From positions 1 to 20,000 of the IMG/VR virus record IMGVR_UViG_3300027858_000030: DNA of 20,000 nt; one strand, written 5' to 3'. The notes under the pieces were generated by a model. The model did no database searches. It saw nothing but the letters and a program-made list of their open reading frames with translations, and was not told the origin of the DNA. The translations under genes and the position numbers were made by a program. This document shows positions 6,954-15,925 of the stretch, piece after piece. How positions within the stretch are numbered: position 1 is the stretch's first letter; each line of letters starts with the position of its first letter. This DNA comes from a virus.

Positions 6954-8504
6954 CTACACCGTTACTACCGTTCCGATATTGTTGTCTCTTATGACGTTAG
7001 CTTTTACTTGATAACCAGCAACTTTCATATTTCTTGCAACGTTTCCCGTAAGAATTACTTCTTCGGAAAAGATATTTGCTGCTGGCATAAATACCGCGTG
7101 TGACATATTGCCATCCCCTAAGTTCCTAAAAATATTATTCGATATAACACTTGCAACTAAACGTAATTCACAAGCTATGGCAGGGAATAAAGACAAGCCT
7201 TCTTTTGAAAGATTTGTAAATGTGTTATTGGTAATTGATATCCCCATACCTGTATCACCTTTTATCTTTATTCCTTGTTTATTAGTGAAACGGAACTTAC
7301 AAGACGAGACTGTATGATCGTCACCGTATAGTATTATATCTTCAGTATTGGCTTCAAACATACAAGAAGAAATAACGGTTTCACTTCCTGCAGCGGCTGT
7401 TGAAATTGCTGTGCCTACTTGTGAGAAGTAACACCCCACAATTGTATTTGCGTAATTCAATCCCGTTATGCCATTAGTAGTAGTCATAAATCGACAACCA
7501 ATGAACCGTGTTCTTTGGAAAATGCCTTTGAAACAATACTGACCGTTATCAATAAAATTACAGCCGATAAAGCCATTCTCAAACGCATACCAACCGCCTG
7601 ATTCCGCTGATTGAATCCCCACTTCCAAGTTATGAGCAATTACTGCATTTAACCATGTGCTGTGGTTTGCAGAACCAATATCTGCACCAACTCTATTACC
7701 CCAAACAACAGTATTTGTGACATAAAAGTGTTCTTGTTTCTGCTTGATTCCTATATCGTTATAAGCGATGTAAGAATTTGTAATTTTAACACTACCAGGT
7801 ACAGGACAAAATATTCCGATACCACCGTTTGTAATTTCACAATTATCTATTACTGACATGTACCAAGTTTTCTTGGGTGCAACGGGATTTGGTTCAGTAA
7901 TATGGATAATGTCATAGGTAATTTGATCGTTACCGTGTAATTGCATTCCAATAATATTAAAATGATTCAATGTCGTTGCACTATTGTAATAAAAAAGATG
8001 GTTTGTAGGAGTATTAATTAATTTTAAGCGAGAGCGACCTGTTCCTTGAAGCGTGACGTTTTCTTTTGGCAACAAACCTTGAGCGTAGTATGTTTTATTG
8101 TTAAATTGAACCACTCCACCACCTAAACTAGCCACATAATTAATGGCTTCTTGAATACCCGTTGTTTCATTAGGTAGTTCACCTACTACTCCAAAATCTA
8201 ATACGTTGACAATGTGATTCGTTTTCTTATCCATTTCTGCCAACTGTGCGGTAGTGTCCGTTAATCTTTCGTTAACTGTAGCGAATCCACCACGCGCCTG
8301 TACAACCTCCGCAATGTCCGTTCCACTTTGCAATACTAAGTCGTTAAGTTGCGTTTGTAAATTCGTTTGCTCGCTCGTAAACTCGTCAATCAACGGTTTC
8401 TTTTCGTTAAAGTAGTCGCCCGCTTCTTCCGCACGTTGCGCCTGTACTAACGCTTCGTCCGCAGCTAATTTCGCTGATTTCCCGTAATCCTTTTGCCACG
8501 CCAT
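6954..8504 (-). CDS. Tail spike with right-handed beta-helix (pectate-lyase-like)
   Basis: Of 516 residues, about 1-95 form a helical, coiled-coil anchor (AKLAADEALVQAQRAEEAGDY and a Q-rich stretch) that should attach to the baseplate. From about residue 98 (VNVLDFGVVGELPNETTGIQEAINYV) a pectate-lyase-3 type beta-helix begins. It continues as repeated coils with N/C/V ladders (IVGCYFSQVG, ISSCMFEAN, VSSCKFRF, ISNNIFRN, LTGNVARN) to the C-terminus. Such spikes bind and often cleave surface polysaccharide. No catalytic residues can be assigned by eye, so enzyme activity is open. The ATG overlaps the stop of the upstream gene (TAATG). Codon use switches from phage style to AT-rich near residue 95, marking a swapped receptor domain. 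Confidence 0.82.
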   Translation of the reverse strand: MAWQKDYGKSAKLAADEALVQAQRAEEAGDYFNEKKPLIDEFTSEQTNLQTQLNDLVLQSGTDIAEVVQARGGFATVNERLTDTTAQLAEMDKKTNHIVNVLDFGVVGELPNETTGIQEAINYVASLGGGVVQFNNKTYYAQGLLPKENVTLQGTGRSRLKLINTPTNHLFYYNSATTLNHFNIIGMQLHGNDQITYDIIHITEPNPVAPKKTWYMSVIDNCEITNGGIGIFCPVPGSVKITNSYIAYNDIGIKQKQEHFYVTNTVVWGNRVGADIGSANHSTWLNAVIAHNLEVGIQSAESGGWYAFENGFIGCNFIDNGQYCFKGIFQRTRFIGCRFMTTTNGITGLNYANTIVGCYFSQVGTAISTAAAGSETVISSCMFEANTEDIILYGDDHTVSSCKFRFTNKQGIKIKGDTGMGISITNNTFTNLSKEGLSLFPAIACELRLVASVISNNIFRNLGDGNMSHAVFMPAANIFSEEVILTGNVARNMKVAGYQVKANVIRDNNIGTVVTV

Positions 8505-8860
8505 TATGCACGCACCACCGATCGATACGCGCTAGTTGTCGTAATGGTAAACGAAGTAAATGCGTCGAATAAGTCGTCGAACGATTCGCCCGCTTTAAGC
8601 GTAATTGTAAAGCCGTTAAGTGTAACTACTACGTCTGTTTCTCCGTCATTAACGATACCTAGTCCGAACATCTGCGTACCATACGTTTTCGTTACGTTAG
8701 TTGAACCGCTGAATGCGTCTTTGACGATACGCCCACGTTCGATAAATCGGTTAGCACCGTATTCGCCCGTGATAGCTTCGTATGCGTTCGTTGTAGCGTT
8801 GTAATATTGTGGCGCTGGAATTCCCTGCGACCTTACTAGCGGTTGGTCTTGTGCGCTCAT
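8504..8860 (-). CDS. Small tail/baseplate-associated protein, unknown family
   Basis: This 118-residue protein is rich in beta-strand-forming residues (FGLGIVNDGETDVVVTLNGFTITLKAGESFDDLFDAFTSFTIT). It resembles small accessory domains encoded between the baseplate and receptor-binding proteins of Gram-positive siphophages. The ribosome binding site AGGAGG lies inside the end of the BppU-like gene, 7 bases before the ATG, and the stop overlaps the spike start, so it is produced together with both. An adaptor or decoration role at the tail tip is inferred from position only. Confidence 0.65.
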   Translation of the reverse strand: MSAQDQPLVRSQGIPAPQYYNATTNAYEAITGEYGANRFIERGRIVKDAFSGSTNVTKTYGTQMFGLGIVNDGETDVVVTLNGFTITLKAGESFDDLFDAFTSFTITTTSAYRSVVRA

Positions 8861-9181
8861 TTAAATTCCTCCTATTCGAGATTCTACGTTAATTACGATT
8901 TTGCCTTTATTCGGAAACGTTTCGACACGTCCATCTGCGTAAGTCACGAAGAACTCCGCATATAAGACGCCTACCTTATCCGTTTCACCCGTATTGAATA
9001 TAAATTCCGCAACACCATCGGCACCCGCAGTAGCTTCGCGATTCACTAACACCGTGCCATTCCGTTCAGCTAATTTAAAAAGAACGGTAGCACCCGTTAA
9101 ATCAACCGTGGTACCGTCCGCTTTCTTTAATGCCGCTCGAACAGCGTGTCGTGTATCGCCTTGTTTAAGCGTTATCTTCAT
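8861..9181 (-). CDS. BppU-type baseplate upper protein
   Basis: This 106-residue protein matches the BppU N-terminal domain pattern: MKITLKQGDTRHAVRAALKKADG at the start, then DLTGATVLFKL, then an A/V-rich immunoglobulin-like beta-sandwich ending in GKIVINVES. In Lactococcus phages the full-length BppU joins the receptor-binding proteins to the distal tail. Here only the N-terminal domain is present, which is a common stand-alone form in Bacillus phages. A GAGGAAG site precedes the ATG by a few bases, within the overlapping small upstream gene. Confidence 0.82.
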   Translation of the reverse strand: MKITLKQGDTRHAVRAALKKADGTTVDLTGATVLFKLAERNGTVLVNREATAGADGVAEFIFNTGETDKVGVLYAEFFVTYADGRVETFPNKGKIVINVESRIGGI

Positions 9182-9299
9182 TGCGTACTTCCTCGCTTTC
9201 CGCGTACATTTGACATTGCGAAGTAAAGGAGTACGTTGTGTACACGTTGTACGTCGTTACTTCAACGTTACTATCTATTTCCGTCAATTGAACCGTCAT
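9165..9299 (-). CDS. Small 44-residue tail-region protein
   Basis: An ATG at 9299 preceded by GGCGGTGGAA opens a 44-codon frame that ends at TAA 9167-9165, inside the BppU-like gene (17-base overlap). The product begins MTVQLTEIDSNVEVTTYNVY and is polar, with one cysteine. It fills the gap between two coupled tail genes and starts 12 bases after the upstream stop, which supports it as real. Short proteins of this size (for example XkdX-like) occur at this place in many Bacillus phages, but I see no XkdX signature. Confidence 0.55.
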   Translation of the reverse strand: MTVQLTEIDSNVEVTTYNVYTTYSFTSQCQMYAESEEVRNEDNA

Positions 9300-9310
9300 A
9301 TTTCCACCGC

Positions 9311-9541
9311 CTATATAATTTTGTCTTGTATAACTCCGCCGATAACTTGCACGCGGTCGCCCGCCACCGGAGTATAAGACGCTAGACGCGGATACCGTTT
9401 AATTGTCTTCGTGGATTCTCCGTCGAATATTAACTGCGGTCGCCCGTCGACATAATCGCTAGGTATCGTTGCATAGCGTATTGACTTACCGCTATCGTCA
9501 CCGAATAATAAACGTTTGAATTCGTCTTGTCGGATTATCAT
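9311..9541 (-). CDS. Small tail-region protein, unknown function
   Basis: This 76-residue protein (begins MIIRQDEFKRLLFG, ends GDRVQVIGGVIQDKII) starts inside the last codons of the Tal-like gene with a 4-base overlap, so it is translationally coupled. The sequence looks like a short beta-barrel (VAGDRVQVIGG). No family is recognised. Its place between the Tal-like protein and BppU suggests a tail-tip accessory component. Confidence 0.65.
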   Translation of the reverse strand: MIIRQDEFKRLLFGDDSGKSIRYATIPSDYVDGRPQLIFDGESTKTIKRYPRLASYTPVAGDRVQVIGGVIQDKII

Positions 9542-10743
9542 GCGACACCTCCTACGTTAACGATTTGCCGTACTTCATGCGTCATGGTACCGCCGACTTC
9601 CAAGTCCATCGTCCACGACAATTCGAGGAATGTACCGTTAATACCTAACGGATCGTAGTTAAACGCAACCACGTTAGAGTAACCGTGGAACGGCATTAAC
9701 GCGGTACTGAATTCGATACGCCCGTAAACTTGCGATGCTTCAAACGCTATCCGCTCGACATATGCGTCTAATGCCGTTTGGTCTGCGATGTTATCGATTT
9801 CACGGAAGTCTACGATACTAAAACCGCGTGATACCGTTGATGTCGGTGAATTCGGATTATCGTTAATGAACGAAGATACTAACGGTTCTTCTTCCTCGTT
9901 CGTCCGTATGACCGTGAATACGTTAGGTACTTCGGATATATCGAGTTGTTCCGATGCACCGTCGAATGTGACGGATTTACCATCGGTTATATAAGCGTAA
10001 TCTTCGCTACGTTCCGCTGGACTACGATACTTAAATGCCGTGTAATAACCGTTCTCGTCTACGTGAATCTGCGTAAAGTTAATCTGACGTAGTAATTCGT
10101 TAATAGCTAATAGCTTTTCGCGTCCTGGCTCGAATTCAATATCGCGAGGCAATACGTCATCCGTCTGTTCGATGTTATACGTGGATATGCCCGCGCTTGA
10201 AAGTATCGCTACAAATTCGTCATAATAGCGTGAACCTGCGACCACCGTATGCCTCGACGTAAATTTATCGTTAAGCAGAATCATCGTTCCGTCATAAGCG
10301 TCTATCTCTCGTTTAATAACGCCACCTTCGTCTTTACGCGTTGGTGACGATAATAAAAATACGCCTAGCGGAAATTCAACCCATCCGCCTAGCGTATCTC
10401 CTTCGTTCGTTGACGTTTCAACCGTTTGTATATGCGAATAGAAAGCGTACTCACGCGACTTCTTAGCGGTCGGCGGTACAAATACGCGCATATACGGTTT
10501 AATACGGTCATTTAAATAATCGATGTCTAACGTAGAATCTTCGGTTAACGTAAACTTCGCTACTCGCTTAATCTGCGCTAATGCTGATTGGTCGACCGAT
10601 GCTTTTTCTACGTTAGGTAAATCGAATTTCCTACGGTTAAGTCCGTCTAATAATTCATAGCGGAAGTCAACCGTCACTGATGCGGAGTGTAACGCCTTGA
10701 CGATTTGCGCGTTAGTGAAACCTCCGCGTGCTAAATCAATCAT
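9538..10743 (-). CDS. Tal-like tail-associated/baseplate protein
   Basis: This 401-residue protein resembles the tail protein family that follows the distal tail gene in many Bacillus and Paenibacillus siphophages (DUF5048-type or gpP/Tal-like). Recognisable blocks are QIKRVAKFTLTEDSTLDIDYL near residue 60, KPYMRVFVP, GGWVEFPLGVFLLSSPTRKD around 120-140, an IDAYDGTMILLND segment, and a SPTSTVSRGFSIVDFREIDNIADQ segment near 300. These recall the conserved core of the phage hub/T4 gp27-like fold. GGAGGTG precedes the start. The exact family name is from memory of the pattern and not checked; the tail-tip role is well supported by order and motifs. Confidence 0.7.
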   Translation of the reverse strand: MIDLARGGFTNAQIVKALHSASVTVDFRYELLDGLNRRKFDLPNVEKASVDQSALAQIKRVAKFTLTEDSTLDIDYLNDRIKPYMRVFVPPTAKKSREYAFYSHIQTVETSTNEGDTLGGWVEFPLGVFLLSSPTRKDEGGVIKREIDAYDGTMILLNDKFTSRHTVVAGSRYYDEFVAILSSAGISTYNIEQTDDVLPRDIEFEPGREKLLAINELLRQINFTQIHVDENGYYTAFKYRSPAERSEDYAYITDGKSVTFDGASEQLDISEVPNVFTVIRTNEEEEPLVSSFINDNPNSPTSTVSRGFSIVDFREIDNIADQTALDAYVERIAFEASQVYGRIEFSTALMPFHGYSNVVAFNYDPLGINGTFLELSWTMDLEVGGTMTHEVRQIVNVGGVA

Positions 10744-10746
10744 CCG

Positions 10747-12798
10747 TTACACCTCCGCATCATAGTCGATTTCCGTGATTGTAATATTAGCGGTTGCTAC
10801 ACGGTATTCCTTCGAAATAGGCAACGTTTGAATCACGCCGTATAAGAATTCACCGTTATCATCGCGGTAGCATATCGGCGTACGATTCGTGACAAATTCG
10901 CGTAGCTTTAACATCGGTGTCATATCGCGAGACGCTTGTAGCGTTACGTTAATTGCGTAGTCCGCATATGTTCCGTATTGAATGACCGGTCGCTTACGTC
11001 CTGCGTATTTCATCGTTGCAGATTCCGGTGTGTATTCCGATTCAACGCCTGTTCCGTTATAGACGAAATTATAAACGGTGTATTCAGCGTCTAACGGATC
11101 GTGGATGTACGCGCCTTTAAACGTGACTGACTGCGTAACTTCCGCGCTATATGAATACGTTCCCGTTTCGCCTAATGCTACGACGAAATACGTATATTCC
11201 GTATCGTTCGCTACTGCGTAATCCGTAAAAGTAGCGTTGACATTCGCAGCTATCCGTACCCATTGACCGTCGATAACCTTGTAGATATCGTTGCCTAATA
11301 CGATGGGTTGCGTGCCTATTGGTGTTGGCGTAGTGATTACGAGTTGAATCGATGCTTCCGCTTTAAACGCTTGAAGCGTAGGTATTGCGGGCGGTGTATA
11401 CGATACTGTTACCGTGATTTCGTTGAATGACGAAAACAGCCCGCTACCGTCTTTAACACGGACTTTAATCTTGTACGTACCACCGTTCAGTAAATCAACG
11501 CCTACTGTCCGTGCTTTGACGGTGCTGACGATTTCTCCTGTGTCCCATACGACCGCGCTTAGCGAATCTTCTATAATAATTTGATACGACGATTGACTTG
11601 CGCTAGTCCATTGAATAACAGGACGGGATACGTTTACAGGCGAAGTAGGCGATGTTATCGTTGGTGCTGACGTCGGCTCTGCGGAGTTAAATACTGCTAA
11701 GTTAGACCACGGTGAGATTAACCCTGCGCTATCATACGTCCTTACTTGCCATTCGATACTACCGTTAGGTAACGTGTTCGACGCTACGTAGTATTCTTGG
11801 TCGGGACCATTCGTTATAATGTCATTCCATACCGAAGTGCCTACCGTACGCCAACGTAAATCAACTTTCGACTGCGTGTCATTTATACTATCGTTGTGAC
11901 GCCAAGTGAATCGGTTAGTCTTCGTGCGGTCTACGATGATTCCGTTTGGTGATAAGTTCGTTGGAATAGTCGGTGCTACGTTGTGTTGAATCGTGAATAC
12001 TCCGTTGGATATATCGTAAGGACTGTAAGAAGTTCCGTCGTACGCTCGAATACGAATTAACGCCTGTGACGTTTCTACTTCGTTAATGAAGTTATACGCG
12101 TAAGACGTACCACTGACTCCGTTAGCGATGGTTTTCCAAGTAGAACCGTTATTCGTAGATAAGTCGATTTGGTACGTTAAGATACCGCCTTCTAAATCAA
12201 CTGATTCATTCCACGTAACCGTATGCGAACTATTCCACGCCTCTCCACCGTTTGGACTTATAATATTAGGTGCTGTTGGTGGGGCATTGTATGTTATTGT
12301 TAATTTTGGTCTGTTGGTCCCGTCTGACGAATGATAATCAATATAGTACATCGGCTCTGTTGCTGTTCTTAATAAAAACCCATTTCCGACATCGTTTTTA
12401 ATTGTCGTTGTAACGTCGTATATTTGGTACTGTGCTACGTGCGTTGAATCGCCAATCATTTGGATATTACTTCTATGACTTGCGTTCGTGTCCGTTGTGG
12501 GCGCGTTATTAAATGTTACTGTCGTTTCATTCCACGGCTGTATAATTGGTTCGGCGTAAGCTGCATATGACACTTGTTCAGAGTATCCACTTTGGTATAA
12601 ACTCAATTCCGCCTTTGATATTGTTGCTGGATTTATACCCTGTAAATCAAATTTGATTAATGATTTATAAATGTAAACTTCTGACGCGCCACCAATCCTT
12701 AAAATACTTTCGTTTCCATAATTACTATCAGCATTTTGCGAATTAATCCACGCGTCTTTTCCTGTGATTCCATCCGGTTGAATAATAATTGTTGGCAT
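10747..12798 (-). CDS. DNRLRE + fibronectin-III tail protein with Dit-like C-terminus
   Basis: This 683-residue multidomain tail protein has, at residues 1-170, a DNRLRE/CBM96-like carbohydrate-associated domain (IIIQPDGITGKDAWINSQ, SLIKFDLQGINPATISKAELSL). About 172-565 is a chain of roughly four fibronectin-III-like modules (PNGGEAWNSSHTVTWNES and similar repeats). The last 115 or so residues (KYAGRKRPVIQYGTYADY, PICYRDDNGEFLYGVIQTLP, ITITEIDYDAEV) resemble the end of distal-tail (Dit)-type proteins. It follows the tape measure gene, the normal place for Dit, and has AAAGGAGGG before its ATG. The first 170 codons are AT-richer than the rest, suggesting a domain gained separately. It probably caps the tube and displays carbohydrate-binding modules. 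Confidence 0.75.
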   Translation of the reverse strand: MPTIIIQPDGITGKDAWINSQNADSNYGNESILRIGGASEVYIYKSLIKFDLQGINPATISKAELSLYQSGYSEQVSYAAYAEPIIQPWNETTVTFNNAPTTDTNASHRSNIQMIGDSTHVAQYQIYDVTTTIKNDVGNGFLLRTATEPMYYIDYHSSDGTNRPKLTITYNAPPTAPNIISPNGGEAWNSSHTVTWNESVDLEGGILTYQIDLSTNNGSTWKTIANGVSGTSYAYNFINEVETSQALIRIRAYDGTSYSPYDISNGVFTIQHNVAPTIPTNLSPNGIIVDRTKTNRFTWRHNDSINDTQSKVDLRWRTVGTSVWNDIITNGPDQEYYVASNTLPNGSIEWQVRTYDSAGLISPWSNLAVFNSAEPTSAPTITSPTSPVNVSRPVIQWTSASQSSYQIIIEDSLSAVVWDTGEIVSTVKARTVGVDLLNGGTYKIKVRVKDGSGLFSSFNEITVTVSYTPPAIPTLQAFKAEASIQLVITTPTPIGTQPIVLGNDIYKVIDGQWVRIAANVNATFTDYAVANDTEYTYFVVALGETGTYSYSAEVTQSVTFKGAYIHDPLDAEYTVYNFVYNGTGVESEYTPESATMKYAGRKRPVIQYGTYADYAINVTLQASRDMTPMLKLREFVTNRTPICYRDDNGEFLYGVIQTLPISKEYRVATANITITEIDYDAEV

Positions 12799-12826
12799 AT
12801 TCGCCCTCCTTTCGTTATCTGACGTT

Positions 12827-15800
12827 CTATCTCCGCTGTATCGTTTGCTTATCGAATAATTTCGTAAGGTCGCTGATATCCTTCACGGATTTCGCGTCTA
12901 TCGTAACGTTCATCGGTCCGCTAAATACCGTGCCACCGTTCGCTGACGCCGTACCTGTCGATAATGACGCAGACCGAACGCCTGTTGACGTTGATGGCGT
13001 TTTGTATGGCGCAACAGTAACCGAACCACCTAACGATGATTGTAACGCTGAATTAACCGCTCTCGCGATTGCCGTTGCTTGGGCTACTAATGCGCTTTCC
13101 ATCGAAGCTAATCCGTTTAATAAGTTCTGACCGGCAGTTACTCCGATTTGTGTTAGCGTCTTGAATTCGTCATTCGTCGCTTTCGTTACGCCTTTAATCT
13201 TCGCAGTCCACTCCGTCTGTAATAACGAAAGTTCTGCGTTAGCCGTCGCACGTAATTCCGTGATACGTTTCGCTGTGTCCGCTTTCATACCGACAAGTTC
13301 GGCTTCCGCTTGCTGACGTGCTAATAACGATTTCTCTTTATATAGCGCGGAGTATTGCGTTAGCTGTTCCGATGTTAACGAGTTCAGCGCTAATAACTGC
13401 GGTAATGCTTTCGGACCCATTTCGCGTAGTTCCGCTAGTAAACCGCCGTCAATCGCTTTACCGGATATCTTTTCGATTTCCGATTGCCACAATTTAAATC
13501 CGTCAACTTGCGAATTAAGATTCGATAGCAACTCCGATCCCGACTTCTCGACTTTAACGTCGAACGCGTCGAAGATTCCTGCGAATGACATTAACGATGA
13601 CATACGCGAGTTTAACGAATCTGTATACGTTTTAGTTAACGCTAGTTCATCGGAACGTAGCTTATCGTTAATCGCCGACATTTTGCCCGCGTAAGTTTCG
13701 TTGATTGACGTAATTTCTGCGTTCACTTTCGCAAGTGCATCGCGGTACTGAATTTGTGCGGATATCTTTTCTTGCGTGCCGTCTTTAAATGATTCCGCTG
13801 CTTTCCGCCATATGTTAGCTTCGTCAATTAGCGAAACTTGTTCGAGGTTCTTTTTGTTATCGACGAATTGCTTAATCGCTTCTAAACGGTCTTTCGCGCT
13901 AGTAGCGTCAACCTTCGCAATTTCCGATTGATGCTTACGTTTGTTAGCGAGAATATTTGCGTCTGCGTCGTCTTCAATCTTCGCAATCTTACGGACTTCT
14001 GCCGACGTTAGTTTACGTTTAGCGTCGCGCGCTCTAGCGTATATTTCAGCGATATCAGCCGTAGCCTTACGAGCGATTGCCGACTGTTCCGCCGATGCAG
14101 TTTTATTGATTACCGCGACTTCTGACGCGTTGGATTTCGCTACACCTGCGATGACTGCCCCGAGGTCTTTCATAACGGCTTCATTAAGCGCTTTAGTCGA
14201 ATCAACACCGTTAGCAAGACCGATACCGATATTGCGTCCTACTACATTGTGCGCCCAACGTGATGGCGAGTTGATATCGAATAGTTTCGTAAACGTGTCT
14301 TTGACGGAATTAGCGATTTTCTTAACGCCGTTTATTAACGCAGAACCCATCGATGTGATACCGTTTATTAAACCTTGAATAATCTGACGTCCTGTACCAG
14401 CTAAATCGATACCTGCGAGGAACTTACCGACATTCGCCCATATATTTTTAAGCGTATTCAGTATCGTATCCCATGCGCCTTTCCAGTCGCCTTGTAACAC
14501 CTTTAATACCGTTTGTATGATACCGAGTACGAGGTTAATCGCGGTGCTGACAACGAGTTTAATCGTTTCCCATGCGTATTTTACGACTGCTACGATGATA
14601 GGGAATACCGCTTGGAATACGCCTTTAATTACGCCCATGACCGTCTGTATGACGATTAGCACGTTATTAAATACGCCTTTAACGATAGTCATTATCGCTT
14701 TACCGTTCTCGTCCCAAAACGCGCGAAACTTCGTTAATTGTTCCGCACCGAATTTAACAACCGCTGCGATAATCGTAGATACCGTTTGCCTAATCGCGTT
14801 AAACGCTACTGCCGTCGCCTTCTTAATCGCTTCCCACGCTTTGTTAACGCCTTCGCGGAACCAATCGATTTTGTTATACGCTAATACGAGGATTGCGATA
14901 ATACCTACGATTGCTGCGATAGTTAATCCGATAGGTCCCGTTAATACTGCGAACGCTGCCGATAATAAACCTGCCGCGCCACCTGCGATTCCCATTGCGC
15001 CTGCAATTGCTGTAAGTCCGGTGATTGCGCTACCTACGATGGCTAACGTAATTCCGATAGCTGCGACGATAGCCGTAAATATGCCGACGATTGCCGTTCC
15101 GACTACGAGGAACTTCTTCGTACCATCGGATAGGTTCGTGAAACGTTCCGCAAGTCCCGCTAATGCGATTGCCGCCGCTTGAACATACGGTACTAATTGA
15201 TCGCCGATAGTTATCGTAAGTGATTCGAACGCTCCCGATAAGTTTTCGAGCGCTCCGCCGATTCCCGCTTTCATTTTAGCCGCGGCTTCTGCGGATGCAC
15301 CTCCGCTGTTACGAAGTGCGTCCGACATCTTATCGATTTCCGTTGGTCCGGCTTTCATTAACGCTAAGAAACCCGATACCGCTTCGGTACCGACTAGCTT
15401 ACCGAGTGTTGCGACCTTCTGCGCTTCTGTTTCGCCTTCTAACGATTTACCGAGTTCTCCGACTATTTGCGATAGTGACTTCGCGTTTCCGCTTGCATCT
15501 TGTACGGAGAATCCGAGGTCTTCCATTATTTCGTATTGTGCTTTCGCGGGATTATTTAACGCTAATAATGACGCACGTAATGATGTTCCTGCGTTACTCC
15601 CGTCAAGTCCGGCATTTGTTAAAATTCCCGCTGCTGCCGCTAATTCTTCAAGCGATATTCCTAACGCAGCGGCAGGCGAACCCGCATAACGTAATACGTA
15701 CGCTAGGTCATCAATACCTGCGGCTGATTCGTTAGCAGACGTTGCTAATACGTCAGCGACTCTACTTGATTCGCCCGCCTCTAAACTGAATACGTTTAAT

Positions 15801-15925
15801 GCCGTCGCTACTGTATCTGCCGCTAATGCGAGGTCTTCTCCGCTTGCTTCGGCTGCTGCGATAATTCCAGGCATTGCCGCGATTACTTGATTCGCGTTAA
15901 AACCTTTTGCTGCTAACTCCGTCAT
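12827..15925 (-). CDS. Phage tail tape measure protein, exon 2
   Basis: This is the 3' exon of the tape measure gene: 1032 residues beginning MTELAAKGFNANQ, contiguous in sense with the 5' exon 1.4 kb upstream (17338-17661). Together they give about 1140 residues. The start of this exon is the core PhageMin_Tail motif (ADTVATALNVF, LEELAAAAGILTNAGLDGSNAGTSLRASL). Then come two or three hydrophobic stretches (about residues 260-350 of this exon), a long coiled-coil region (600-850), and an A/S-rich C-terminus. The protein sets tail length and is ejected with the DNA. An in-frame GTG directly before the ATG belongs to the intron end and has no ribosome binding site, so this is not an independent gene. 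Confidence 0.9.
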   Translation of the reverse strand: MTELAAKGFNANQVIAAMPGIIAAAEASGEDLALAADTVATALNVFSLEAGESSRVADVLATSANESAAGIDDLAYVLRYAGSPAAALGISLEELAAAAGILTNAGLDGSNAGTSLRASLLALNNPAKAQYEIMEDLGFSVQDASGNAKSLSQIVGELGKSLEGETEAQKVATLGKLVGTEAVSGFLALMKAGPTEIDKMSDALRNSGGASAEAAAKMKAGIGGALENLSGAFESLTITIGDQLVPYVQAAAIALAGLAERFTNLSDGTKKFLVVGTAIVGIFTAIVAAIGITLAIVGSAITGLTAIAGAMGIAGGAAGLLSAAFAVLTGPIGLTIAAIVGIIAILVLAYNKIDWFREGVNKAWEAIKKATAVAFNAIRQTVSTIIAAVVKFGAEQLTKFRAFWDENGKAIMTIVKGVFNNVLIVIQTVMGVIKGVFQAVFPIIVAVVKYAWETIKLVVSTAINLVLGIIQTVLKVLQGDWKGAWDTILNTLKNIWANVGKFLAGIDLAGTGRQIIQGLINGITSMGSALINGVKKIANSVKDTFTKLFDINSPSRWAHNVVGRNIGIGLANGVDSTKALNEAVMKDLGAVIAGVAKSNASEVAVINKTASAEQSAIARKATADIAEIYARARDAKRKLTSAEVRKIAKIEDDADANILANKRKHQSEIAKVDATSAKDRLEAIKQFVDNKKNLEQVSLIDEANIWRKAAESFKDGTQEKISAQIQYRDALAKVNAEITSINETYAGKMSAINDKLRSDELALTKTYTDSLNSRMSSLMSFAGIFDAFDVKVEKSGSELLSNLNSQVDGFKLWQSEIEKISGKAIDGGLLAELREMGPKALPQLLALNSLTSEQLTQYSALYKEKSLLARQQAEAELVGMKADTAKRITELRATANAELSLLQTEWTAKIKGVTKATNDEFKTLTQIGVTAGQNLLNGLASMESALVAQATAIARAVNSALQSSLGGSVTVAPYKTPSTSTGVRSASLSTGTASANGGTVFSGPMNVTIDAKSVKDISDLTKLFDKQTIQRR

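Larger units (their letters stand above)
5360..8220. other. AT-rich acquired block: spike receptor domain plus polysaccharide polymerase
   Basis: Base composition changes sharply here. Both flanks are full of CG dinucleotides and codons such as ACG, GCG and CGT. This 2.9-kb block is AT-rich with ordinary low-GC Firmicute codon use. It starts inside the tail spike gene at about codon 95 and runs through the intergenic region and the whole polymerase-like gene. The edges are estimated by eye and may be off by tens of bases. No transposase, integrase or terminal repeats are visible, so this looks like homologous or illegitimate phage recombination, not a self-mobile element. Confidence 0.6.

Noticed and set aside
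5360-8220. AT-rich block as an insertion sequence or transposon
   Set aside because: No transposase, integrase, terminal inverted repeats or target duplications were found at the edges.
14517-15182. 221-codon plus-strand open frame
   Set aside because: It lies antisense to the tape measure gene in a region of hydrophobic repeats, has a low-complexity product, and has no ribosome binding site. It is a shadow of the real coding frame.
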